Assembly (NCBI RefSeq): GCF_037076525.1
Contig: NZ_AP029018.1
Span: forward strand, 1,947,001 to 2,011,000
Length of the DNA: 64,000 nt
Direction of reading: 5' to 3'
Origin: Selenomonas sp. TAMA-11512
GTDB lineage: Bacteria; Bacillota; Negativicutes; Selenomonadales; Selenomonadaceae
Below are positions 8,217 through 15,911 of this stretch, piece after piece; the first letter of the stretch is position 1; each line of letters opens with the position of its first letter. The notes under the pieces were generated by a model, which made no database searches, had not been told where the DNA came from, and worked only from the letters and a program-made list of their open reading frames with translations. Made by a program: the position numbers and the translations under genes.

Positions 8217-8696
8217 TCAATGACCCGCGTTCAAGTCGCGCTTTGCCTGTTGGATAACCTCGAGCGCGTTGCCAAGGTTGCCCATGAGATGATCAAAGAC
8301 CTGATTTGCGTACTGGTCTGCATCCGAACGCAATTTTTCAGCATTTTCCATTGTCTTCTCCCGGATATCCCTCTCCTGCGCCTCCGCGTCAGCAACGATC
8401 GCCTTCGCTTTCTCCTGCGCCGCTATGACAATTTCATCGCGATTGACGAGATCCTCCGCGTGACGCTTTGCACGCTGAATCGTATCCTCCGCCTGCTCAC
8501 GAGCATCCTCTATGATTCGCTGACTCTCCTGGATGACCTGCTCCGCTTTCTGCAGCTCAAGCGGCAGCTCCTTTCGGAGCTCATCGAGAAGATGATAGAA
8601 GTCCGTCTCATCAATCATCGTCTTATTCATGAGCGGCACTCGCTTCGCATCTGCGATCAAATTCTCAAATGCGTCCAAAATATCCTGTACTGCCAT
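8217..8696 (-). CDS. Coiled-coil protein of unknown function
   Basis: About 159 residues, almost entirely charged heptad-like helix (for example AEQVIQESQRIIEDAREQAE), with no membrane segment or signal peptide. Such proteins downstream of coaD in Firmicutes are often labelled 'ATPase' or ATP-synthase b-like because of the coiled coil; I see no nucleotide-binding motif. I start it at ATG 8694-8696 (MAVQDILDAFENL); an ATG ten codons upstream is possible. It may be co-transcribed with rsmD-coaD and ends at a hairpin. Confidence 0.8.
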   Translation of the reverse strand: MAVQDILDAFENLIADAKRVPLMNKTMIDETDFYHLLDELRKELPLELQKAEQVIQESQRIIEDAREQAEDTIQRAKRHAEDLVNRDEIVIAAQEKAKAIVADAEAQERDIREKTMENAEKLRSDADQYANQVFDHLMGNLGNALEVIQQAKRDLNAGH

Positions 8697-8754
8697 CTTT
8701 CGTCCCCCGCCTTTACTCTCTTCCATATATACTATCTATGTCACAAAAAGCAAA

Positions 8755-9246
8755 TTAACGATTATTTATTCTATCACTAATTGCCCTTTCAACGCAAGGG
8801 GGTACAAGTCCTTTTATCGGTCCCCGAAAATTTGCCATCTCACGAATCCCCGAAGAGCTGACAAAGGAATACCTCGGATCCGTAAAGAGCAGCATCGTCT
8901 CGATATCCGGCGCAATGTGATGATTCATCTTCTCCTGCTTCTGCTCATACTCATAGTCCGCAACGGAGCGCAGTCCGCGAACATTCACTCTCGCTCCCAC
9001 GCGCTTCATGTACTCCGTCAGAAGTCCGGAGAATCTCTCCACGCGCAGATTCGGAATGTGCACCGTCGTCTCTTCCAAGAGCGCCAATCGCTCATCAATG
9101 GTAAAGAGACAGTTCTTGTGAAAATTATTTTCCTCATAAAAAACAGCGACAATGAGCTCGTCAAAAATTTTTCCCGCACGCTCAAAGATATCGATATGAC
9201 CATTCGTCACGGGATCAAATGTCCCCGAGCACACAGCACGAATCAT
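8755..9246 (-). CDS. coaD: Phosphopantetheine adenylyltransferase
   Basis: Penultimate enzyme of coenzyme A synthesis, transferring AMP from ATP to 4'-phosphopantetheine. The nucleotidyltransferase motif SGTFDPVTNGHIDI sits at the N-terminus and SSSGIREM near the C-terminus corresponds to the ISSTxxRE nucleotide loop. Length is 163 residues from ATG 9244-9246. The ATG overlaps the rsmD TGA by four bases, which fixes the start; the longer open frame is not family sequence. Confidence 0.95.
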   Translation of the reverse strand: MIRAVCSGTFDPVTNGHIDIFERAGKIFDELIVAVFYEENNFHKNCLFTIDERLALLEETTVHIPNLRVERFSGLLTEYMKRVGARVNVRGLRSVADYEYEQKQEKMNHHIAPDIETMLLFTDPRYSFVSSSGIREMANFRGPIKGLVPPCVERAISDRINNR

Positions 9247-9797
9247 GGATGCAGCTCCTTTCCATACATCGACACCGCCGTCGTCTTTCCGTACTTCACC
9301 CGCCGCACACACGCATAACCATCGGGAGGCGGGGGGGCCTCCTCAATGCCGTGCTCGATGATGAGAATTCCTTCTTCGCTCAGAAGATCTCCCCTTGCGA
9401 CTTTTTGCAGCGTTGACGTGGCCAGACCCTTATAATACGGAGGATCGGCAAAGATCAGGTCATATTGTTCCCCACGGGCGGCAAGCTCTCCAAGGACGGC
9501 AAGGACATCCCCCGGACGCACCTTCGCCTCCGCTTCCGCATGCACGAGGCGTATATTCGCTTCGATCAGGGCCTTTGTTCGCTGATCGACGAAGAGCGCG
9601 GACACCGCGCCTCGGGAGACGGCCTCCAGCCCAAGATTACCCGTTCCCGCGAAGAGATCGAGCACGCGCGCCTCATGAAATCTTCCCTGCAGTATATTGA
9701 AGAGAGACTCCTTGATGCGGTCCGCCGTCGGTCTCGTCTCCACGCCCTTGGGCATCTTGAGCTTCGTGCCGCGAGCTCGCCCCGCAATGATGCGCAT
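9243..9797 (-). CDS. rsmD: 16S rRNA (guanine966-N2)-methyltransferase
   Basis: SAM-dependent methyltransferase acting on the 30S precursor. It shows MRIIAGRARGTKL at the start, the SAM loop LDLFAGTGNLGLEA near residue 47 and the catalytic DPPY motif near residue 117. At 184 residues it has the normal size. The rsmD-coaD pair with a 4-bp overlap is a common Firmicute arrangement. Confidence 0.95.
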   Translation of the reverse strand: MRIIAGRARGTKLKMPKGVETRPTADRIKESLFNILQGRFHEARVLDLFAGTGNLGLEAVSRGAVSALFVDQRTKALIEANIRLVHAEAEAKVRPGDVLAVLGELAARGEQYDLIFADPPYYKGLATSTLQKVARGDLLSEEGILIIEHGIEEAPPPPDGYACVRRVKYGKTTAVSMYGKELHP

Positions 9798-9820
9798 TTC
9801 TCGTCCCCTCTCCGCATTAT

Positions 9821-9842
9821 GGAAGCACGGATAAATTCAGCC
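9821..9842 (+). repeat. Solo end of the MITE-like element
   Basis: GGAAGCACGGATAAATTCAG followed by CC matches the left end of the full copies with one change (CTGAT to CGGAT). No matching right end is visible nearby, so this is probably a decayed copy upstream of rsmD. Confidence 0.5.
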
Positions 9843-9917
9843 TTTTCTTATATCCGCCGTTATTCTACCACATTTGCCGCCGCTTGACAAAAGGATTGTA
9901 TGACTTTCCGGAATCCG

Positions 9918-9953
9918 AAAAAAAACCTTTACGCGAAGGTATCGCATAAAGGT
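9918..9953 (-). terminator. Terminator of the tRNA-Tyr/tRNA-Met transcript
   Basis: In the minus direction ACCTTTA...TAAAGGT forms a stem followed by eight T residues, just past the tRNA-Met gene. Confidence 0.85.
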
Positions 9954-9965
9954 CAGATATACAGA

Positions 9966-10042
9966 TGGTGGCGGCGAAGAGACTTGAACTCCTGACACTC
10001 CGGGTATGAACCGAATGCTCTAGCCAGCTGAGCTACGCCGCC
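9966..10042 (-). tRNA. tRNA-Met (CAT), elongator type
   Basis: Cloverleaf on the minus strand: acceptor GGCGGCG pairs with CGCCGCC, D-arm GCTCAGCTGGCTAGAGC, anticodon loop TTCATAC within a five-base-pair stem, T-loop TTCAAGT, and CCA encoded. The fully paired first base of the acceptor and general similarity to Bacillus elongator tRNA-Met argue against initiator tRNA. Confidence 0.93.
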
Positions 10043-10049
10043 GATAAAA

Positions 10050-10134
10050 TGGTGGGCAGGGATGGATTCGAACCATCGTAGCCTACGGCGACGGATTTAC
10101 AGTCCGTTCCCTTTAACCACTCGGGCACCTACCC
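10050..10134 (-). tRNA. tRNA-Tyr (GTA)
   Basis: Class II tRNA with a long variable arm. Acceptor GGGTAGG pairs with CCTGCCC, the anticodon loop CTGTAAA contains GTA, the T-loop is TTCGAAT and CCA is encoded. It lies eight bases upstream of tRNA-Met in the same transcript. Confidence 0.93.
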
Positions 10135-10172
10135 ACATCACCGCCGCGAGTCAACGCTCGCTGACAGCTTAG

Positions 10173-10862
10173 TCAGTATAGCAAGGATACACTGCCCTTG
10201 TCAAGCATTATTTCTCTCAATGCTGTTGTGAACCGTTTTGCCATATCCGTAATAGCATCATAATTACCGTCCATGATGTATTTGAGATTTGCGAGATTCC
10301 CACCAACACCGACCCCGATCGCACCGGCCTCCAGGTATGATACCATATTTTCTGCCGTGATGCCTCCAACCGCCGCTAGCGGTATATGAGCAAGCGGTGC
10401 ACAAAGCGACTTGATATATCCCGCTCCGAAATCTCCGGCAGGGAACACTTTGATAATGTCCGCACCCCATCCATATGCGGAGACGACTTCCGTTGGAGAG
10501 AGTGCTCCCGGCATAGATACCAGCCCTTGGCGCTTTGTCTCTTTTATGACCTCTTCATCGACATTTGGAGAAATCATATAGAGCGCCCCCGCATCCTTCG
10601 CCGCACGCACTTCCTCCGGGGAAAGCACCGTGCCTGCCCCAATGAGCATTTCTCCCGCAAATCCTTCAGATACTTTTCTGATGGATGCAAACGTATTTTC
10701 GATCCCCTCTGCCGATTTGTGAGAGATTGCGATCTCAACGCAACGGATTCCACCGTTGTGAAGTGCTTCCGCCGTTGCTTCGATACGGTCGGCAGGAACC
10801 CCGCGTACAATACTGATGATTTTATGATCCAATAATTTTTCCAAAATCATTTTTTCCTGCAT
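10173..10862 (-). CDS. 2-keto-3-deoxy-6-phosphogluconate/galactonate aldolase
   Basis: Class I aldolase of the Eda/DgoA family that splits KDPG or KDPGal into pyruvate and glyceraldehyde 3-phosphate. The Schiff-base lysine lies in ADIIKVFPAG; IGAGTVLSPE and AVGGITAEN are family loops. I start at ATG 10860-10862, preceded by AGGAGG. With dgoD as first gene of the cluster, the galactonate (DgoA) role is more likely than the gluconate one, but sequence does not decide. No 2-keto-3-deoxygalactonate kinase is visible here, so that step must be encoded elsewhere. Confidence 0.88.
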   Translation of the reverse strand: MQEKMILEKLLDHKIISIVRGVPADRIEATAEALHNGGIRCVEIAISHKSAEGIENTFASIRKVSEGFAGEMLIGAGTVLSPEEVRAAKDAGALYMISPNVDEEVIKETKRQGLVSMPGALSPTEVVSAYGWGADIIKVFPAGDFGAGYIKSLCAPLAHIPLAAVGGITAENMVSYLEAGAIGVGVGGNLANLKYIMDGNYDAITDMAKRFTTALREIMLDKGSVSLLY

Positions 10863-10872
10863 TTTTTCCCTC

Positions 10873-11157
10873 CTAAACTGCCCGGCAATCAATGAGTACC
10901 TTAAGTGTTCCCTCGTCCGGGGCTGCAATGAGTTCAAACGCCTTTGACACATCCTGCAGAGGAATGATATGTGTCATCACAGGGCGAAGCAATTCTGCAA
11001 TTTCACCTAAATACCTCACTGCCTGACGGAACTCTTATTTTGTATAAACGCGCGTACCGATGAGAATTTGTTCCTTAAAATTGATATCCCTCAAATCCAC
11101 CTTATGCGGTTCCTTATGAACAGCGACCATGCAGATGTGGCACACCTTCGCCTTATA
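10873..11157 (-). pseudogene. Remnant of a zinc-type alcohol/polyol dehydrogenase
   Basis: My minus-strand reading gives a C-terminal MDR dehydrogenase fragment: KVDLRDINFKEQILIGTRVY, then an in-frame TAA, then FRQAVRYLGEIAELLRPVMT and HIIPLQDVSKAFELIAAPDE to a TAG. The whole N-terminal catalytic part is missing. The resemblance to idonate/sorbitol-type dehydrogenases is by eye. It lies between the IclR gene and the aldolase of the galactonate cluster, suggesting a lost polyol or idonate step. Confidence 0.7.
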
Positions 11158-11210
11158 ACGCCCTTACATTCAAAAATCGCCTATCTCCTTGAAAACATCC
11201 CGTTCATCTC

Positions 11211-11987
11211 CTACAGCCGGTACAAGCGGTTACCTTTGAACCCAAGCTTATGCGAGGTCTCCAAAGCAAGCGCGCCAAGTGCTTTCGCCGCCTCTCGCTC
11301 CGCTTCCGCTTCATACTGCCCTTTGACACCTACAGCGCTGACTCCCAGCACTGCTTTTCCCTCTGCGTCCACAATGGGAAGAGCCACGCAGTAAATCATC
11401 GGTTCATTCTCACAATCGTCTATGGAATAACCTCTTTGACGTATTTTCTCCAATTCTTCAGAAAGTGCGGCATACGTTGTAATGGTATTCTCCGTCTTCT
11501 TAGGGTATATATCTCCCATGCGATTTCTCACATCCCTGTCCGCAAACGTTGCAAGCATTGCCTTCCCTAATCCCGTACAATAAGCAGGCTGTGAAAGTCC
11601 GGTAGACGCAATGCCCATAAAGCCGGCATCCGGTTCACGCTTCGCAAGGTAGACGACTTGATTGCCCTGAAGTACCGCGAGGAACAACGTCTTGTGCAGG
11701 CGGTTTGCCAATCCGTCCAGATGAGGTTCCATGAGTTTGAAAGCGTTGACATTCCGAAGATATTTTTGACCGAGCTGAAACGCTCGAAGCCCCAGTGTAT
11801 AGCACACAAGCTCAGAATCTTCCATGTTGACGTATCCCGTCTCATGCAGCGCCTTTAAAATATCCAGGCTGCTGGTTTTGGGAATCGAAAGCGTCTTGCT
11901 AATCGTTGCCAACGTCACGGGCCGATCCTGTGACGCAATAAACTCTAATATTTGAACAGCTCGCAACGTCGATCGATTCGCTGCCAA
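11211..11987 (-). CDS. IclR-family transcriptional regulator
   Basis: 258 residues: an N-terminal winged helix (RSTLRAVQILEFIASQDRPV, recognition region LSIPKTSSLDILKAL) followed by the IclR effector domain (GLSQPAYCTGLGKAMLATF; MIYCVALPIVDAEGKAVLGV). Such regulators sense sugar acids. It sits between dgoD and the aldolase in the same orientation, so it probably controls this cluster. A perfect palindrome upstream of dgoD at 13225-13242 is a candidate binding site. Confidence 0.93.
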   Translation of the reverse strand: MAANRSTLRAVQILEFIASQDRPVTLATISKTLSIPKTSSLDILKALHETGYVNMEDSELVCYTLGLRAFQLGQKYLRNVNAFKLMEPHLDGLANRLHKTLFLAVLQGNQVVYLAKREPDAGFMGIASTGLSQPAYCTGLGKAMLATFADRDVRNRMGDIYPKKTENTITTYAALSEELEKIRQRGYSIDDCENEPMIYCVALPIVDAEGKAVLGVSAVGVKGQYEAEAEREAAKALGALALETSHKLGFKGNRLYRL

Positions 11988-12044
11988 GAAACCACCTCAT
12001 TCTGTCTGTTTACACCGCATACAGAGGTACGTCCGCCCTACGGC

Positions 12045-13202
12045 TCACCACTCAAGCACTGTTCCCGTAGCATCTCTCCATACAGGATTCTTCCAGTTAT
12101 GTCCGATTGCCGCAGCCTTGCGAACCTTCTCTTCATTGATTTCAATTCCAAGACCGGGTTTCGTAAGGAGTTCAACATATCCATCCTTGTACATGAATAC
12201 CGACGGGTCTTCCAAATAATCCAGAAGATCGGATCCCTGATTGTAATGGATGCCTAAGCTTTGCTCCTGGATCACTGCATTGTAAGTGCAGAAATCGATC
12301 TGGAGCGCAACCGCAAGCGCAATCGGTCCGAGCGGGCAATGCGGCGCAAGTGCGATATCAAATGCTTCCGCCATTGCCGCAATCTTCTTCGTCTCAAGAA
12401 TACCGCCGCAGTGGCACGGATCCGGTTGAATATAATCGACCCCGCCCTTGGTAAGAATCCCCTTGAAGCCCCACCGTGTGTAATTGCGTTCGCCTGTCGC
12501 AATCGGTGTCGAAAATTGGTTGCGGAGCTGCGGGAAAATCTCCTCATTCTCGCAGAGCACAGGTTCTTCCACAAACAGTAAGCGATATGGCTCAAGCTCT
12601 TTCATCAGCGTGAAGGCAAGCGGCTTGTGGACGCGCCCATGGAAGTCAACCGCGATATCAAGCTCCATGCCAAAGCGCTCGCGGAGTGCCGCGACGCGCG
12701 CAACCGCCTCATCGATCTGGCGATTATTTTGGATCCATCCGACATCCGGAACGCCGTTCATCTTGATGGCGCGATAGCCTTGGTTGAATTTCTCTTCCGC
12801 TTCCTTTACGACTTCCTCGGGACGATAGGGTTTATCTCCGCCAATCCAGCAATACACCTTCATTCGATCATGGCATGCACCGCCAAGCATCTCATAGACA
12901 GGGACACCAAGCTCCTTTCCCTTGATATCCCACATTGCTTCCTCAATGCCGGAAATCGCACTCATCAGAACCGGACCGCCACGATAGAATCCTGCACGAT
13001 AAAGCACCGCGAAAAGATCTTCAACACGCCGCGGATCTTTCCCGATCAGATATTCAGAAATTTCTTCCACCGCCGCTGCAACAGAATCAGCGCGCCCCTC
13101 GATGACCGGCTCTCCCCATCCTTCCAGACCCGTGTCTGTCGTCATTTTCAAGAAAAGCCATCGAGGCTGGACTTTGAACAACTCAATTGATTTGATCTTC
13201 AT
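12045..13202 (-). CDS. dgoD: D-galactonate dehydratase
   Basis: Enolase-superfamily dehydratase converting D-galactonate to 2-keto-3-deoxygalactonate. Compared from memory with E. coli DgoD it shares long blocks: GWGEPVIEGRA, YRAGFYRGGP, DFHGRVHKPLA, LFVEEPVL, APHCPLGPIALA and QEQSLGIHYN. The DFHGR, VEEPV and GER positions fit the Mg ligands, and APHCPLGP holds the catalytic histidine. Its 385 residues match the family. It is the promoter-proximal gene of the galactonate cluster. Confidence 0.94.
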   Translation of the reverse strand: MKIKSIELFKVQPRWLFLKMTTDTGLEGWGEPVIEGRADSVAAAVEEISEYLIGKDPRRVEDLFAVLYRAGFYRGGPVLMSAISGIEEAMWDIKGKELGVPVYEMLGGACHDRMKVYCWIGGDKPYRPEEVVKEAEEKFNQGYRAIKMNGVPDVGWIQNNRQIDEAVARVAALRERFGMELDIAVDFHGRVHKPLAFTLMKELEPYRLLFVEEPVLCENEEIFPQLRNQFSTPIATGERNYTRWGFKGILTKGGVDYIQPDPCHCGGILETKKIAAMAEAFDIALAPHCPLGPIALAVALQIDFCTYNAVIQEQSLGIHYNQGSDLLDYLEDPSVFMYKDGYVELLTKPGLGIEINEEKVRKAAAIGHNWKNPVWRDATGTVLEW

Positions 13203-13224
13203 AAGGCATCTCCTCTCTTTTCTT

Positions 13225-13295
13225 TGTTCGTATATGCGAACATTATTCTAAATATCATCTAAGCGAATGGTATCATATATTCCTCGTAAAGTCAA
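13225..13295 (-). promoter_or_regulatory. Promoter and palindromic operator of the dgoD cluster
   Basis: Minus-strand TTGACT (13295-13290), 17 bases, then TACCAT (13272-13267). Downstream lies TGTTCGTATATGCGAACA (13225-13242), arms TGTTCG/CGAACA complementary. A perfect palindrome just past the start of transcription and next to an IclR gene is a likely operator; the assignment to that regulator is inference. Confidence 0.6.
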
Positions 13296-13330
13296 TTGAT
13301 TTTATCCTGTTTTGTATGGAAATAAATTGT

Positions 13331-13388
13331 AAAAAATAAATGCCGCAATTCTTCTCACGGCAATATGGGAGAACCTCGGCATTTATTA
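13331..13388 (-). terminator. Terminator of the sucrose operon
   Basis: AATAAATGCCG and CGGCATTTATT enclose a second hairpin; in the minus direction the stem is followed by TTTTTTAC. It lies past the scrR stop. Confidence 0.75.
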
Positions 13389-13500
13389 CAGAGTCGTTTT
13401 TTCTTGGCAGCCGACTAAAAACAGCTGCAAAGGCGACGGAAAGACGATCATACATTTGCCTTTGTCATAGCTTCCTGTAGATCCTTTATTGTGTCTTATT

Positions 13501-14502
13501 TCATTTTCTATTAATTGCCTTTCGTACGCTTCCGCGCACGACAACCTGCATCAGCACATCGTCTTTGGAGACGACATCTTCGCCGTCCAGCATCTTCAGC
13601 ATATTCTCAACGGCCATTGTGCCCAGTCCCTCGTAGTCAAACGCGATGGTCGTCAGCGGGGGATACGAGAGCGCCGCGACATCATATCCTCCAAAACCCG
13701 TGACGGAAACCTCTTCGGGCACGGATATTCCCCGCTCGTGAAGGTAGCGCAGGACGCCGAGACCGATGTTGTCCGTCGCACCGACAATCGCCGTGGGACA
13801 ATAGCTCATGATTTCCGCACCGGCATTGTACGCGGATTGAAAATCAAATCCAGTCTCCACAAAGGTGACGGAAGCACCGCGATTCCCTCGGCTGAAGACC
13901 TCTTCGAAGCCGTCCCTTCGCTCTATGCCGACCGCGCGATCGCTCGAAGTGACACCCGCAAAGACGACACGCTTATGGCCGAGCTCTCGAATCGTCTTTC
14001 CCATGACGCGACCGGCCGCATAATCATCCACCTTGAAATAGCAGACCTCGGGATGCTGCTGTCCGACAAAGATCACCGGAAGATCGAAGTCCTCCAATAG
14101 TTTTATATGATCCTCGGTGATGCCCACGGAGATGACAATGAGCCCGTCGATTCCCTGATCCCGAAGCCTCCTCATCCGCTCCAGCTCATACCGCGAAGAC
14201 AGATGACTGACCTGCAGAAGCGCCTGATAGCCGGCTTTCTCCATCGCCTTTCCCATGCCGGAGAGCACACGGCCGCCCGTATACGAGTCAAAGCGAGGCA
14301 CGATGATGCCGATGAGCTTGGAGTCGCGCGTTTTGAGACGCCGCGCGAAAAAATTCGATCGAAATCCCGTCGTCTGGATTGCCGACCGAATTCGGGATGC
14401 TTTCTCATCGCTGATATAACCCGCATTCAAATAACGGGAGACCGTACTTTTCGATACTCCCGCCAATGTCGCAACATCTTGAATGGTCACTTTCCGCTCC
14501 AT
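13501..14502 (-). CDS. scrR: LacI-family sucrose operon repressor
   Basis: 333 residues with the LacI headpiece (VTIQDVATLAGVSKSTVSRY, residues 5-24) and hinge, then a periplasmic-binding-protein-like effector domain. It overlaps scrB by 16 bp and is the last gene of scrA-scrB-scrR, so it should sense a product of sucrose uptake such as sucrose 6-phosphate or fructose. A palindrome at 17780-17794 over the scr promoter is its likely site. Confidence 0.9.
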   Translation of the reverse strand: MERKVTIQDVATLAGVSKSTVSRYLNAGYISDEKASRIRSAIQTTGFRSNFFARRLKTRDSKLIGIIVPRFDSYTGGRVLSGMGKAMEKAGYQALLQVSHLSSRYELERMRRLRDQGIDGLIVISVGITEDHIKLLEDFDLPVIFVGQQHPEVCYFKVDDYAAGRVMGKTIRELGHKRVVFAGVTSSDRAVGIERRDGFEEVFSRGNRGASVTFVETGFDFQSAYNAGAEIMSYCPTAIVGATDNIGLGVLRYLHERGISVPEEVSVTGFGGYDVAALSYPPLTTIAFDYEGLGTMAVENMLKMLDGEDVVSKDDVLMQVVVRGSVRKAINRK

Positions 14503-15905
14503 TGGAAGCCTCCTAGCTCAAAGACTACCGCCGCCCCTTCCGCCAATTCATGTTCAGCAGTCACCGTAAGCCTTTGCACCTCGTCGCTTCTCGGAAAGAC
14601 GTTAAACGAAGCCGCACAGTATCCGTCCTGGAAAAAGAGCTCTACGGCAGTCTTATCGATATACGCATCGATGCACAGGCATTCCTCGGCGCGCAGGGCA
14701 AAGCGGCGAACTCCCCTGCCTCCCAATTCCATGGCATTCCGATCTATCTCCATTATATGTGCTTGCACGTCGTAGTGCAAGCACCATTGCTCTTTTCCAT
14801 AATTCAGCTTCACACATATTTTTTCCTGCTCATTGAGAGGGATTTTTAGGTGAATTTCCGATTTTTTATAGAGCGCGACCTCTTCTATCTTCCCCTCGAC
14901 TTTTCGCATTTCTCCCGTGCGAAGAGCCTCCATTTCACGCACGGGCCGCGAGTAGATATGGCCGTCTTTCAGCGTCAGCTCCCGCGGCATCGTGAGGTTG
15001 TGCATCCACCCGTATTCCGCCGTCGGATACTCACACTCCCGCTCGGGCATCCCCATCCATCCATAGAGGATGGTTCTGCCCTCCCGCTGAAAGACCTGCG
15101 GCGCGTAGAAGTCAAAGCCGAAATCAATCTCTTCAAACGCGCCGTGCGTATACGTGCATGTGTTTTCGTCCAGCTCCCCCACGACATAGCCCGACTGGTA
15201 GAGGTTCTGATACCTCCGCTCCTCCGCCTCCAGCCCCTGCGGGGAGAAGAGCAGGATCTCTCTGCCCGCGAGGGAGAACATATTGGGGCACTCCCACATA
15301 TAGCCGAAATCCCGAAGCTCTCCGAGGAAGACCGCATCCTCGCCGTGCCGCTCATAGAGGAGCGCGCGGCCGCGTTCGTCGGCGGTCTGCCCGCCCAGAA
15401 GCAGGTATTCCCGCCCGTCCTTCACGTAGCGCGCGGGGTCACGAAAGTGACTGCCGTATCCCGCCGGCTCTTTTTCGATGAGAATGGCGCCCTTTTCGAT
15501 CTCCGCACCGTTCCATGTGCCGATGCGCTGCGCCGGAATGCGCGTCTTACCCTCACGGCGGTTGCAGGTATAGAGCACTTTCAGCTCGCCGTCCTCCGTG
15601 AATCCGCAGCCCGAGTAGCAGCCGTTCGCATCATGCTCATCCGTCGGCCAAAGCGCCAGGACTGGCAGACTGTAGTGCAGAAAATCCGTCGTCTCGACAT
15701 GCGACCAGCACTTGTGCTTATGCTCGACGCCGAAGGGATTCCACTGCATGAAGATGTGGTACTTCCCCTCGTGAAAAGAGAGTCCGTTCGGGTCATTGAT
15801 GAGCCCGAACGGCATCTCCAAGTGAAAGTCGTTGTGCCACGGATGGTCAACCGGCATGGAGGAAGCGATCTTCGCGTCGAGTTGTTTCTTGTCGTATGCT
15901 TGCAT
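14487..15905 (-). CDS. scrB: Sucrose-6-phosphate hydrolase (GH32)
   Basis: Cleaves sucrose 6-phosphate delivered by the PTS into glucose 6-phosphate and fructose. GH32 signatures are visible: the nucleophile in GLINDPNGLS near residue 39, FRDPARYV as transition-state stabiliser region and MWECPN holding the acid/base. The GTG at 15911 or the ATG at 15905 could start it; the ATG is better spaced from AGGTG. About 472 residues, normal for the family. It follows scrA with only a few bases between. Confidence 0.93.
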   Translation of the reverse strand: MQAYDKKQLDAKIASSMPVDHPWHNDFHLEMPFGLINDPNGLSFHEGKYHIFMQWNPFGVEHKHKCWSHVETTDFLHYSLPVLALWPTDEHDANGCYSGCGFTEDGELKVLYTCNRREGKTRIPAQRIGTWNGAEIEKGAILIEKEPAGYGSHFRDPARYVKDGREYLLLGGQTADERGRALLYERHGEDAVFLGELRDFGYMWECPNMFSLAGREILLFSPQGLEAEERRYQNLYQSGYVVGELDENTCTYTHGAFEEIDFGFDFYAPQVFQREGRTILYGWMGMPERECEYPTAEYGWMHNLTMPRELTLKDGHIYSRPVREMEALRTGEMRKVEGKIEEVALYKKSEIHLKIPLNEQEKICVKLNYGKEQWCLHYDVQAHIMEIDRNAMELGGRGVRRFALRAEECLCIDAYIDKTAVELFFQDGYCAASFNVFPRSDEVQRLTVTAEHELAEGAAVVFELGGFQWSGK

Positions 15906-15911
15906 CTTCAC

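Noticed and set aside
10135-10172. Attachment site at the tRNA-Tyr gene
   Set aside because: No integrase and no duplicated tRNA 3' end seen in the window.
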